From positions 270,252 through 334,251 of the forward strand of contig NZ_QOKZ01000005.1 in the NCBI RefSeq assembly GCF_003697785.1: DNA of 64,000 nucleotides. Direction: 5' to 3'. Shown piece by piece: positions 44,082 through 53,202 of this stretch (position 1 is its first letter; each line of letters begins with the position of its first letter). Under the pieces are notes generated by a model. The model was given only the letters and a program-made list of their open reading frames with translations, had not been told where the DNA came from and searched no databases. This DNA is from Paracoccus alkanivorans. Its GTDB lineage: Bacteria > Pseudomonadota > Alphaproteobacteria > Rhodobacterales > Rhodobacteraceae. The translations under genes and the position numbers were made by a program.

Positions 44082-46223
44082 TTACAAGGCACGCTCATGG
44101 ACGTAACTGCCCGGAGCGGGATCGCATTCCTCATCCGGATGGCGCGCGTCGATCATCCTGCCCGCCCTCGCAGCCAGCCATTCGCCCCAGGATGGCCACC
44201 AGCTTCCTTTGTGGAGAGTCGCTGATTCGCGCCATCCCTCGGCACCGTCGGCAAAGCCGGATTCGCCGGTATAATGACCATACTTGTCCCGGCCAGGCGG
44301 GTTCACGATGCCCGCGACATGCCCGGATTCCGACAGGATGAAGGTCTTCTCTCCCGATCCCATCTGCGCGACGCCGCGCCAGCAATCGGTCCATGGCGCG
44401 ATATGATCGCCCTCGCAGGCAACCGAACAAAGCGGCACCTGCACATCGGCAAGCCGCAGCTTCTGGCCAAAAAGTTCGAACCCCTCCCCCGCGAAATCAT
44501 TGGCCTGGCAGAGTCCGCGCAGATACTGCATCGCCATCTTGCCCGGCAGATTGGTGCTGTCGCCGTTCCAGAACAGCAGGTCGAAGGCCGGCGGGGTCTC
44601 ACCCATCATGTAGCTGCGGATGGCTGGCCCCCAGACCAGGTCATTGGCGCGCAGAAAGCTCATCGTGCGCGACATCAGCGGCGCTTTCAGCAACCCGTGA
44701 CGCCTGATTTCCTCTTCGATCCCGTCGACGAAATCATTCTGCAGGAAGGCCGTGAACTCGCCGTGATTCGAGAAATCCGTCAGCGTGGTAAACAAGGTGG
44801 CGCTGTTCACCCGGTCGTCACCGCGCCTGCTCAACAACGCCAGCGTCAGCGACAGGGTCGTGCCCGCGATGCAATAGCCCACCACGTTCAGCCTGCGCTG
44901 GTCGGTCAGGTCGCGCACCTTGTCCATCGCCTCCAGGTAGGCGGCGACATATTCCTCCATCCCGAACTCGGCATAGCTGGCATCGGGGTTTTTCCAGCTG
45001 ACCACGAACAGCGTATGCCCCTGCCCTACCAGCCAGCGGATCAGGCTGTTCTGAGGCTTCAGGTCGAGGATGTAGAACTTGTTGATCCAGGGTGGAAAGA
45101 TCAGCAAAGGTGTCTCATGCACCCTGTCGGTGGTCGGATTATACTGGATCAGCTCGTAAAGCGGCGTGCGATGCACCACCCTGCCCGCGGCGGTGCCGAT
45201 ATTCTCGCCCACCATGAAAGCTTCGCGATCAGCCAGCGAGACGATCATCTCGCCGCCATGCTGCTCGACATCGCGAACAAGGTTTTCCAGCCCCCTCACA
45301 AGGCTTTCGCCCTCGGTCTCGATGGCCTTTTCCAGCGCGTCCGGATTTGTTGCCAGGAAATTGGTGGGCGACATCATGTCCACGATCTGCTCGGTCAGCC
45401 AGTTCACCCGGCGGCGCGCGGTTTCATCCGGCAGTTCCAGCCCGTCGGCGGCACGCTTCATCGCATCGGCATTGATCAGATACTGCTTCCTGACAAAGCT
45501 GAAATAGGGATGGCTCTGCCACAGGGGGTTCCTGAAGCGCTTGTCGGCCGGTGGCCCCTCCTCCGGCGCGACCGGATGCCCCTTGGCCAGCGAAAACTGC
45601 GCATTGGCGTAATTTTTCAGCGTTTCACCCCAGAAATTCACCTGCTGCTCGATGATTCGGGTGGGCTGCTCGGTCAGGGTCCTCATCCATGCGTTCGCGG
45701 CGGTCACGTAGAGATCCGGCCCCGGTCCCTCGACTCCGGGATTATGCGGCTGCCGCTCGGACAGGGCCGCCATGAGCCGGCGGCTCAGCGTTTCGATCCG
45801 TTCGACATTTTCCGCCAGTTTCTGTGCCGAGGGAGCACTCATCGCGAGACCGGGAAAATCATGTCCGGCATCGGTGGCCTTCGTGCCCTGCCCGGCGGCC
45901 TCACTGGCGCGGGCCGAGGCCGCCTGCTCCAACCGGGTCTGCTCGCCCTTGGGTCTGGCCGCCGGCTTGGCGGTGCCGGATTCCGTTCGGGAGGTGCGGC
46001 TCGCCGATGTCGCGCTGGCGGATTTGCGGGAACGGGAGGGCTTTGCGGCGGTCTTTGTGGCCGGTTCTGACGTGGTGGAGGCTCTCGCGGGTTTCGCGGC
46101 GGTGCGGCGCTTCTGTTTCGATTCACTCTCCCCGGCCGCCTCCGTTTTCAAGGGGTCAGGCTTAACAGAAGTTACCCGTTGGGCAGCATTCGAATTAATC
46201 TTATTGCTTGCGCGCCTTGCCAT
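44082..46223 (-). CDS. phaC: Class I polyhydroxyalkanoate synthase PhaC with a long N-terminal extension
   Basis: 713 residues. The alpha/beta-hydrolase core polymerises 3-hydroxyacyl-CoA into PHA. The nucleophile is Cys451 in VVGYCIAGTTL; the other triad members lie in CEGDHIAPW (Asp) and LSESGHVAGIV (His). The N-terminal PhaC domain shows PLWQSHPYFSFVRKQYLI and RRVNWLTEQIVDMMSPTNF. Class I synthases are usually about 590-630 residues; here residues 20-125 add a Lys/Ala/Ser/Thr-rich, probably disordered segment (KPARASTTSEPATKTAAKPS). It is divergent from phaZ with 131 bp between their starts. Confidence 0.93.
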   Translation of the reverse strand: MARRASNKINSNAAQRVTSVKPDPLKTEAAGESESKQKRRTAAKPARASTTSEPATKTAAKPSRSRKSASATSASRTSRTESGTAKPAARPKGEQTRLEQAASARASEAAGQGTKATDAGHDFPGLAMSAPSAQKLAENVERIETLSRRLMAALSERQPHNPGVEGPGPDLYVTAANAWMRTLTEQPTRIIEQQVNFWGETLKNYANAQFSLAKGHPVAPEEGPPADKRFRNPLWQSHPYFSFVRKQYLINADAMKRAADGLELPDETARRRVNWLTEQIVDMMSPTNFLATNPDALEKAIETEGESLVRGLENLVRDVEQHGGEMIVSLADREAFMVGENIGTAAGRVVHRTPLYELIQYNPTTDRVHETPLLIFPPWINKFYILDLKPQNSLIRWLVGQGHTLFVVSWKNPDASYAEFGMEEYVAAYLEAMDKVRDLTDQRRLNVVGYCIAGTTLSLTLALLSRRGDDRVNSATLFTTLTDFSNHGEFTAFLQNDFVDGIEEEIRRHGLLKAPLMSRTMSFLRANDLVWGPAIRSYMMGETPPAFDLLFWNGDSTNLPGKMAMQYLRGLCQANDFAGEGFELFGQKLRLADVQVPLCSVACEGDHIAPWTDCWRGVAQMGSGEKTFILSESGHVAGIVNPPGRDKYGHYTGESGFADGAEGWRESATLHKGSWWPSWGEWLAARAGRMIDARHPDEECDPAPGSYVHERAL

Positions 46224-46354
46224 GCCCCGGTTCCCCCCCTAATAACACTTTAATGATACGCGCAGAATTGGCACAGCGTAAAGTTGGGTTTTGTTCTTTC
46301 GGATATCCGCTTTGGGACTGTCCCGATTGCCGCGACGCAGCAAAGGTGGACGTT

Positions 46355-47704
46355 ATGGCGATGAAGGGTTTCAAGGAAATCGTCTCCTACGACGCGATGG
46401 AAACGATTCGGAACACCAATGAATGGCTTGGTGCGACGGCACGCGCTTTCGCCTCCAATCCGATATTCGCTCTCAACCCGCATCCGGGCTTTCGGTTGAT
46501 AAGTGCATGGGGGCATGTCACCGAACGCAGTTTTGCCCGCATGGTGGTCAAGCCCGATTGGGAAATCCCGCCCATCTCCGGTGAGGATGGAGAGGATCAT
46601 ATCGTCTATGTCGAGCCGGTTCTGGAACGCCCCTTCGGCGACCTGATCCATTTCCGCGTCGCCCGCCGCGAGCCACGGCCGCGCAAGGTGCTGCTGGTGG
46701 CGCCGATGTCCGGCCATTACGCGACCCTGCTGCGTTCGACCGTGACCTCGCTGCTGCCCGATTGCGAGGTCTATGTGACCGACTGGCACAATGCCCGCGA
46801 CATCCCGGTCAGCAAAGGCAAGTTCGACATCGAGGATTACACCAATTACCTGGTCGACTTCATTCGTCATCTGGGCCCGGACACCAATGTCATCGCCGTC
46901 TGCCAACCTGCGCCCCTGGCGCTGGCCGCCACCGCCATCCTCGCCGAAGAGGATCCCACTGCCCAGCCCCGCAGCCTGACGCTGATCGGCGGCCCGGTCG
47001 ATCCCGACGCGGCCGCGACCGATGTCACAGATTTCGGCAATCGCATGACCATGGGGGAACTCGAACATCTGGTGATCCAGTCCGTCGGCTTCAAATATCG
47101 TGGCGCGGGCCGCAAGGTCTATCCGGGCCTTGCGCAACTGGCGTCATTCATCGCGATGAATGCCGAGACCCATGCCGGGGCCTTCATCAACAAGATCTTC
47201 AACGAAGCACGCGGCACCGCCAGCGAAGGCGACAAGCATAATCGTTTCTATGACGAGTATCTCGCCGTCATGGACATGACCGCGGAATTCTACCTCTCCA
47301 CGGTCGAGCGTATCTTCAAGAATCTGGAAATCGCCCAGAACCGCTTCGTGGTGAACGGCAAGCAAGTCGATATCGGCAAGATCACCGATGTGGCGATCAT
47401 GACGGTCGAGGGTGCGAATGACGATATTTCAGCCCCCGGGCAATGCGTCGCCGCACTGGCTCTCTGCACCGGTGTCCCCGAGGCAAAGAAGGCCCAGCAT
47501 CTGGAAGATGGGGCGGGTCATTACGGTATCTTTGCCGGAAAATCATGGCGGCTGAATATTCGCCCGTTGGTCCTCGATTTCATTGATGAACATTCGACCA
47601 TGCCTGCGGAAACCCGCCGCAAGCGCCGCCGCAGCCGGAACGGCAAATCCTCCGATTGCGGCATAAATGACCCGGTCAGCGACAGCCGGAAGATCGCAGT
47701 CTGA
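46355..47704 (+). CDS. phaZ: Intracellular PHA depolymerase
   Basis: 449 residues. The start at 46355 gives MAMKGFKEIVSYDAMETIRN, as in Paracoccus PhaZ, with AAGGTGG just upstream; longer frames are rejected. The nucleophile is Cys183 in AVCQPAPLAL, the same residue number as in the Ralstonia enzyme. A C-terminal triad His is in DGAGHYGIFAG, with the Asp in a preceding turn (GANDDISAPG). It releases 3-hydroxybutyrate from granules. No signal peptide. A hairpin lies after its stop. Confidence 0.93.
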   Translation: MAMKGFKEIVSYDAMETIRNTNEWLGATARAFASNPIFALNPHPGFRLISAWGHVTERSFARMVVKPDWEIPPISGEDGEDHIVYVEPVLERPFGDLIHFRVARREPRPRKVLLVAPMSGHYATLLRSTVTSLLPDCEVYVTDWHNARDIPVSKGKFDIEDYTNYLVDFIRHLGPDTNVIAVCQPAPLALAATAILAEEDPTAQPRSLTLIGGPVDPDAAATDVTDFGNRMTMGELEHLVIQSVGFKYRGAGRKVYPGLAQLASFIAMNAETHAGAFINKIFNEARGTASEGDKHNRFYDEYLAVMDMTAEFYLSTVERIFKNLEIAQNRFVVNGKQVDIGKITDVAIMTVEGANDDISAPGQCVAALALCTGVPEAKKAQHLEDGAGHYGIFAGKSWRLNIRPLVLDFIDEHSTMPAETRRKRRRSRNGKSSDCGINDPVSDSRKIAV

Positions 47705-47807
47705 TCTGGTCTCCTGTTTCCCGTAACGCCGGACCCTGACTGTCGCCGGAAGGTGTTTCGAAGCAGTGACCCGCAAGCGGGACTGACGACCACGCTGGTA
47801 TTTGGAC

Positions 47808-47826
47808 GGGGGCAAATCATGCCCCC
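47808..47826. terminator. Hairpin between convergent phaZ and the coiled-coil gene
   Basis: GGGGGC-AAATCAT-GCCCCC between the two stops. It could end transcription from both sides. There is no long T-run, so strength is uncertain. Confidence 0.5.
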
Positions 47827-47851
47827 TTCCACCTGAGAGGCAAGGCTGATT

Positions 47852-48289
47852 TCACCCCTTCTTCTTGCCATCCGTCTTGCCGCGCGCTTCAGTCGCGGCG
47901 GCGATTGCATTGGCGGCCTCGTCCTGCATCTTCTGCGCGAAGGACACCATCTGCGCAGCATAAGCCTCTGCCCAATCAGCGAAATTCCCGCTCTTCATGG
48001 CTGCCGAGCGCATCTCTTCACCCTTTTTCTGCATGTTCTGGAATTGCTCTTCCCAGGCAGCCTGCATGGTCTCCCACTGCGCCCGCACATTCTCGCCCGC
48101 TTCCTCGAAATAGCCCTGCATCTGCCTGTTCAGCTCTTCCTGGCGCTGCATGGCGGCTTCCTGCCATTTGCGGGCGCTGGCCATCATATCGTCGCCCTGG
48201 GCGTTCATCTGCTCCTGCCATTCGCTGACCCGCGCTTCGAAAGAGCGGGCATTCTCGGCAAGGCTAGAAAACATGTCGGACAGTTTCAT
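47852..48289 (-). CDS. Coiled-coil protein of the PHA locus, phasin-like
   Basis: 145 residues, nearly all helix, rich in Gln, Glu, Met and Ala. The start at 48289 (GGGAGA upstream) gives MKLSDMFSSLAENARSFEAR. Heptad-like text follows (WQEQMNAQGDDMMASARKW, QEELNRQMQGYFEEAGENVR, WETMQAAWEEQFQNMQKK) with a Lys-rich end. It is not alike to phaP in sequence but has a phasin's composition and size. Its place behind phaZ suggests a granule-surface protein; that is inference. No Pfam family could be named. Confidence 0.6.
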   Translation of the reverse strand: MKLSDMFSSLAENARSFEARVSEWQEQMNAQGDDMMASARKWQEAAMQRQEELNRQMQGYFEEAGENVRAQWETMQAAWEEQFQNMQKKGEEMRSAAMKSGNFADWAEAYAAQMVSFAQKMQDEAANAIAAATEARGKTDGKKKG

Positions 48290-48394
48290 TACCATTCTCC
48301 CTGCGGGGCCACGGCCCGGCGCAACAGGCGCCATGACAAAGCCCGCCCCTCGCGTTTCAGCCTGCTGCGAGAGGCGAGGTTTGTCAAATATGGA

Positions 48395-48652
48395 TCAGCG
48401 ATTGTCCTGCTGCGCCCTGACATTGCGCCGCCCGAGTTCCGAGATCCGGTAAGCGCTGCCGGATCTCGACTCGATGAAACGCTTTCGCCTCAGCTTCCGC
48501 AACACGTCCAGCGTGCAGTTTGCAAGCACGAAACCCTCGCGCGTGAAACACTGCGCTTCGACGATCCGGCCGTTTGGTCCGCGCCGATAGGTAATGCGCC
48601 CACCCTGCGCCAACGCGTGCAGCACGCGCTGTTCATTTTTCGAGATATTCAT
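48395..48652 (-). CDS. YjhX family (UPF0386) protein
   Basis: 85 residues that closely follow YjhX of E. coli: MNISKNEQRVLHALAQGGRI, VEAQCFTREGFVLANCTLDV, LRKLRRKRFIESRSGSAYRI and a VRAQQDNR end. YjhX has been reported as a toxin paired with YjhQ, but this is not well established, and no YjhQ-like GNAT lies next to it here. It is probably a winged-helix-type DNA-binding protein. It stands alone, on the same strand as the coiled-coil gene. Confidence 0.85.
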   Translation of the reverse strand: MNISKNEQRVLHALAQGGRITYRRGPNGRIVEAQCFTREGFVLANCTLDVLRKLRRKRFIESRSGSAYRISELGRRNVRAQQDNR

Positions 48653-48955
48653 GAAAGTAGCCTGTTTTCAAAACCACATATGCATCAGCACACCACAGAC
48701 TCACTGCGGTTGCGGATGCCAACTATCGCCCTTTCATCCCAAGGCGATTGTGGTTTTACACAAGCTCCAACATCGACAATTCCCTGCGCTCAAGATTCCG
48801 AGCAACAAGCGGATTAGCACGCGCCTCGCCACGGATCAAGATTCGCCGAAGGGGCGGACCCAATGCCTCGCCCTCTCAAACTGCTCAAGCCATCCGCCTG
48901 GTCCGAGGTCGCGGACCAGCGAGGATTGTCTCATCCGCGCGAGGAACGCCGGGTT
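48653..48955. other. Stretch with a hairpin after mltG
   Basis: About 300 bp without a gene. At 48898-48919 lies CTGGTCCG-AGGTCG-CGGACCAG, a perfect 8-bp stem 40 bp after the mltG stop on the minus strand; there is no T-run, so it may be a weak terminator. Confidence 0.5.
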
Positions 48956-50140
48956 TCACCCCCCGCCTTGCACCGGCGTATCCGCCGCCTCACCCCTTTG
49001 CCGCTCGATCTCGCGCCAGCGGGCGACATTGGCGTTATGCTCGTCCAGCGTCTGCGCGAAGGCATGCCCGCCAGAGCCGTCGGCCACGAAGAACAGGTAG
49101 TCCGTTTGTGCCGGGTTCAGCGCGGCCCGGATCGCGGCACGGCCCGGATTGGCGATCGGCGTTGGCGGCAGCCCGTCGATGCGATAGGTGTTGTAAGGCG
49201 TGATCTGGTTCAGTTCGGACCGGCGCAACCCGCGGTCAAGCACCCCCTGCCCATCGGTGATGCCATAGATCACCGTCGGGTCGGTCTCCAGCCGCATGCC
49301 CTGCTCCAGCCGGTTGACAAAGACACTGGCAACCTGCGGGCGCTCCTCGGGGATCCCTGTCTCTTTTTCGACGATCGAAGCCATGATCAGCGCCTCTTGC
49401 GGAGTCTCGTAAGGCAGGCCGAAGGGACGCGCCTCCCATTCCTCGGCCAGAATCGCTGCCTGCCGTTCGGCCATCCGCGTCAGGATCGCGGCACGCTCCT
49501 CGCCTTTCTCGATCTCGTAGGTATCGGGGGCAAGGCTGCCTTCCTCTGGCATCTCGCCGATCTCGCCGATCAGGAAATCGGCGGCTTTCAATCCTTCGAC
49601 CACCTGCCAGCTCGTCACTCCCTCGGCCATGGTCAGGCGCAACCGGACGTCCTTCTTGTCTTCTGCCGCTGCAATCGCCTCGGGTGCTTCCTCGACAGCC
49701 GGATTGTAACGCGCGCGTTCCTCGTAGACGCCGGTCTCGGGATTGATGTCCCGCAACAGCATGGTGTTTTCGCGCACCCCGATGCGCAGGATCACCTCTG
49801 TCCCGCAGGTCGAGGGTCCGCCCCTGGTGATCGTCCCGACGATGTCCTCCATGCTGGCGCGGGGCGGCATCAGATAGCTGCCGAAACGCAGATTGCGCGC
49901 CTGTTCCATGTAATCAGCACCGGCACGGAAGATATAAGCGTTGGATATCGCCCCCTGTTCGGCCAGTTGCTTGCTGACCGCGTTCAGGCTGGCCCCCGGC
50001 GCGATCTCGACGCATTGCGCGATCTCGCTCGGCCCCGGCCCGGTGAATTGCTGCTTCGCCCAGGCCACCGCCGCCGCAGCGGCGATCAGCAACACGACCA
50101 GCAGCGTGAAGAAATTCGAGGCGATATTGCGCCAGATCAT
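48956..50140 (-). CDS. mltG: Endolytic murein transglycosylase MltG
   Basis: 394 residues. One N-terminal membrane helix (FFTLLVVLLIAAAAAVAWA) anchors a periplasmic YceG domain. Family motifs: LRFGSYLMPPRASMEDIVGT, LTMAEGVTSWQVVEGLK, the catalytic region EALIMASIVEKETGIPEERP with the Glu, and PYNTYRIDGLPPTPIANPGR. MltG cuts nascent glycan strands and sets their length. Its ATG overlaps the fabF stop (ATGA), the usual Rhodobacterales fabF-mltG pairing. Confidence 0.94.
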   Translation of the reverse strand: MIWRNIASNFFTLLVVLLIAAAAAVAWAKQQFTGPGPSEIAQCVEIAPGASLNAVSKQLAEQGAISNAYIFRAGADYMEQARNLRFGSYLMPPRASMEDIVGTITRGGPSTCGTEVILRIGVRENTMLLRDINPETGVYEERARYNPAVEEAPEAIAAAEDKKDVRLRLTMAEGVTSWQVVEGLKAADFLIGEIGEMPEEGSLAPDTYEIEKGEERAAILTRMAERQAAILAEEWEARPFGLPYETPQEALIMASIVEKETGIPEERPQVASVFVNRLEQGMRLETDPTVIYGITDGQGVLDRGLRRSELNQITPYNTYRIDGLPPTPIANPGRAAIRAALNPAQTDYLFFVADGSGGHAFAQTLDEHNANVARWREIERQRGEAADTPVQGGG

Positions 50141-51399
50141 CCATCAACCTTTCCCAGCACGAGACTGGCATTGGTACCGCCGAATCCGAAAGAATTCGAC
50201 AAGGCCACGTTCACTTTGCGGCGAACGGCGGCATTGGCGGCAAGATCCAGCTTCGGCTGAACGGCCGGATTATCCAGGTTGATCGTAGGAGGGCAGATCT
50301 GGTCACGGATGGCCAGCACGCAGAAGATCGCCTCGACCGCGCCCGCCGCGCCCAGCAGATGGCCGATGCTCGACTTGGTCGAGGACATCACGGCATCTTT
50401 CGCGCTCTCCCCCATCAGCCGCTCTACCGCGGCAAGCTCGATCGTATCGGCCATGGTCGAGGTGCCATGCGCATTGATGTAATCGATCTGTTCCGGCCCG
50501 ATCCCGGCGCTGCGCAACGCGTTTTGCATCGCCCGGTAACCGCCATCGCCATCCTCTGCGGGCGCGGTGATGTGATAGGCGTCGCCCGACAGCCCGTAGC
50601 CGATCACCTCGGCATAGATTTTCGCGCCGCGCGCCTTGGCGTGTTCATATTCCTCCAGAACGACGACCCCGGCGCCCTCACCCATAACGAAACCGTCGCG
50701 GTCCTCGTCATAGGGGCGGCTTGCGGCCTGCGGATCATCGGCGCGCTTGGTAGAAAGCGCCTTGCAGGCGTTGAAGCCCGCAATCCCGATCTCGCTGATC
50801 GGCGCCTCGGCGCCGCCTGCGATCATCACATCGGCATCGCCCAGCATGATCAGCCGCGACGCGTCGCCGATCGCATGAGCGCCGGTCGAGCATGCCGTAA
50901 CCACGGCATGATTGGGCCCCTTGAAGCCGTAACGGATCGAGACCTGGCCCGAAATCAGGTTGATCAGTGCGCCGGGGATGAAAAAGGGCGATACCCGTCT
51001 CGGCCCGCGCTCCTTGATCAGCACCGCCGTCTCGGCGATCGAGGTCAATCCGCCGATCCCCGAGCCGATCATCACGCCGGTGCGGAGCCTTTCCTCTTCA
51101 TCCTCGGGTTCCCACCCGGCATCCTTCACCGCCTGCTCTGCGGCGGCCATGCCGTAAAGGATGAAATCATCCACTTTTCGGCGATCCTTGGGCGCCATCC
51201 AGTCATCGGGGTTGAAGGTTCCGTCGCTACCGTCGCCGAACGGGATCTCGCAGGCATATTGCGTCGCCACATCCTTGGGATCGAAGCGCGTGATCGGTCC
51301 GGCCCCCGACTTGCCGGCCAAAAGCCGTTCCCATGTCGCCTCTACGCCCGAGGCGAGCGGCGTGACCATCCCCAGACCGGTGACAACAACCCTGCGCAT
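50137..51399 (-). CDS. fabF: 3-oxoacyl-ACP synthase II
   Basis: 420 residues. Condensing enzyme of fatty-acid elongation. The start at 51399 gives MRRVVVTGLGMVTPLASGVE. The triad is complete: Cys170 in VVTACSTGAHAIG, His in INAHGTSTMADT and His in TKSSIGHLLGAAG, plus the Lys in SSTKSS. acpP, often just upstream of fabF, is not here; a Hint-protein gene precedes it instead. Coupled to mltG by a 4-bp overlap. Confidence 0.96.
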   Translation of the reverse strand: MRRVVVTGLGMVTPLASGVEATWERLLAGKSGAGPITRFDPKDVATQYACEIPFGDGSDGTFNPDDWMAPKDRRKVDDFILYGMAAAEQAVKDAGWEPEDEEERLRTGVMIGSGIGGLTSIAETAVLIKERGPRRVSPFFIPGALINLISGQVSIRYGFKGPNHAVVTACSTGAHAIGDASRLIMLGDADVMIAGGAEAPISEIGIAGFNACKALSTKRADDPQAASRPYDEDRDGFVMGEGAGVVVLEEYEHAKARGAKIYAEVIGYGLSGDAYHITAPAEDGDGGYRAMQNALRSAGIGPEQIDYINAHGTSTMADTIELAAVERLMGESAKDAVMSSTKSSIGHLLGAAGAVEAIFCVLAIRDQICPPTINLDNPAVQPKLDLAANAAVRRKVNVALSNSFGFGGTNASLVLGKVDG

Positions 51400-51577
51400 G
51401 CGCGTATCCTTCAAGCAAATCCTCGTTCCGGACCTGATACACGGGCGCACGGAATCGCGCAACGCCGCTTGATGAACCCCATAGTTCGGAGGCCCCGCAC
51501 GTCGGCGCCGGCAAGATATTTGAACAAAGAAGAAGGGACAAGAGCGATACAGGCCGGCCATCGCCTCGGAAACAACA

Positions 51578-51610
51578 GGCCCGCGCCCCGGCATCGCCGG
51601 GGCGCGGGCC
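51578..51610 (-). terminator. Strong GC hairpin between the Hint gene and fabF
   Basis: Perfect 14-bp stem GGCCCGCGCCCCGG / CCGGGGCGCGGGCC with a 5-base loop, 40 bp after the Hint gene stop on the minus strand, followed by TGTTGTTT. It probably insulates fabF from the Hint gene. Confidence 0.65.
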
Positions 51611-51649
51611 TTGCAGGATATCGCGGGCAAGGCCCGAAAAGCGCCCGCT

Positions 51650-52888
51650 TTAACCTGCCGTCAGCAGCGGCAGGTTATTGCGCGCATGGCGCATCCCGAT
51701 CCTGCGCCCCACCCTGCCGTTACCCAATAGGCGCGCGGATACGGGTACAGCCGCAGCTTCGCCACCATTGCGCAGTTCGGGAAACAGCGTGAAAATTTCC
51801 TTCCGCGCCGCCTCGCCCAGGGCCTTCAGTGCTTCAGAGCCGGTATAGAGGCTTTCGGTTTCGGCGCCATTCGCCATGACGACCTCATGCCGGTCGAACA
51901 AGATGTGGAAATATTCAACTCCGGCGACATCCGTGGCGATCTCGATACCGTCGATGTCCAGCAGATGCGTTGCCGCGACCAGAACCTCCATTGCCCCGAA
52001 CATCCGCTGCGCGATCTTCGAACGCACCAGCACGCGATGCTGCGGGCTGACCAGAAGATCATGCGCCGGCCGGTTCTCACCCAATGCATTCCGGCGGATG
52101 CGAATCGGCAGCAGCTTGGGATTGCGCTGCAACTCCAGGCTCGACAACTCGCGCGATCCGATCCAGCGGATCGGCTGCATGCCATTGTCACTGGTCAGCA
52201 CCATGTCCCCGACCCGAAGTTTCTCGATGGCCACCGCGCCGCGATCCGTTTCGATCAGCGTACCCCGGGCAAAGCAGGGGAAAGCCGCGCCACTATCCGA
52301 ATCCATGATGGTCGATGCGAGAAGCGCACCCCTGCCACCGTTCAGCGGAAACTCCCCATCAGAGGAGGTATATCCCGCATCCAGACCAGTAGGCTGGCCA
52401 TGCTCATCCATCGCGGTGCCAAGATTGTCCATGAAGTTCTGGTCGAATTCGATCAGCAACTCTTGGGAACCGCTCTGCGCAGGCTGCAGAACCGCGAATT
52501 TCCATGTCCCGGGGATATAGACCCGCTCTCCGTCCTCGAAGGTCACGAACATGTAATTCGTCCCCCCGCCAGCGGTGTAATAGGGGGCCTGGTTGCCCGT
52601 ATCCTCGTACTTGATGTTCTGGGCCAGATATTCCGTGCCATCCACATAAACGGGCACGTTGTCATATTCGTGCGGCTCCTGTTCCCCTGTATTGTTATAG
52701 GGGTTGGCGGGATCGTTGGTATAGGGCAGCCGATTTTCCGTGCCAGCGGCATCGGCGGTGACTTCGACGGTCTCGCTTTCCCAATCGGCCCTGAATTTGA
52801 ACGTGGCGTATTCCGTCGGGTAGGAAGAGCTGGGCGCGAGCTCACGATCAAACTCGGTCATGGTGAGCAGGAAGTGATTTCCGGGCAT
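51650..52888 (-). CDS. Hint-domain (Hedgehog/intein) protein
   Basis: 412 residues. The C-terminal half is a Hint domain: FPCFARGTLIETDRGAVAIE with the start Cys, LRVGDMVLTSDNGMQPIRWI, HDLLVSPQHRVLV (block-B-like His) and a closing ILFDRHEVVMANGAETES. The N-terminal half (AQNIKYEDTGNQAPYYTAGG, YMFVTFEDGERVYIPGTW) is a beta-rich domain found before Hint in many Rhodobacterales proteins. It lacks an evident signal peptide. Such proteins may be exported by a type I system and self-process; the function is unknown. Confidence 0.85.
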   Translation of the reverse strand: MPGNHFLLTMTEFDRELAPSSSYPTEYATFKFRADWESETVEVTADAAGTENRLPYTNDPANPYNNTGEQEPHEYDNVPVYVDGTEYLAQNIKYEDTGNQAPYYTAGGGTNYMFVTFEDGERVYIPGTWKFAVLQPAQSGSQELLIEFDQNFMDNLGTAMDEHGQPTGLDAGYTSSDGEFPLNGGRGALLASTIMDSDSGAAFPCFARGTLIETDRGAVAIEKLRVGDMVLTSDNGMQPIRWIGSRELSSLELQRNPKLLPIRIRRNALGENRPAHDLLVSPQHRVLVRSKIAQRMFGAMEVLVAATHLLDIDGIEIATDVAGVEYFHILFDRHEVVMANGAETESLYTGSEALKALGEAARKEIFTLFPELRNGGEAAAVPVSARLLGNGRVGRRIGMRHARNNLPLLTAG

Positions 52889-53202
52889 ATAAGGCCTCTA
52901 CTGTTTAAATCGGTCTCCATGAATCACCCCCCCGGAAACGGACGAGTGAGAAAATTCGGCATATGAAATACCAATCCGACGCAAAACAGAATCACGGTTA
53001 ACAGTCAAGAGAAGGCAACTTCTGGTTGTATTAAATTTTTTTTTCACCTTAAAATTGACCTAAGTTGTTCGAAGCGTCACTGCGAAACGCCTGCGTGGAA
53101 TCAGGGATCAATGGCCCAGCCGCCGGCCGCCCCCATCATGCAAATGCTCGATGGCGGATCTCTGCGAGGCCCAGATCGCTTGCTAAAAGAAGTATCCCGG
53201 CC
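52889..53202. other. Stretch without a recognisable gene
   Basis: About 310 bp. AT-rich around 52970-53060 (ttaaattttttttcacc), which may carry the Hint-gene promoter on the minus strand. No gene seen. Confidence 0.45.

Noticed and set aside
44274..46070. 598-codon plus-strand frame
   Set aside because: Antisense to phaC, which has the full catalytic triad; the frame shows no family features.
48863..51792. Two long plus-strand frames (465 and 477 codons)
   Set aside because: Shadows of mltG and fabF in GC-rich DNA.
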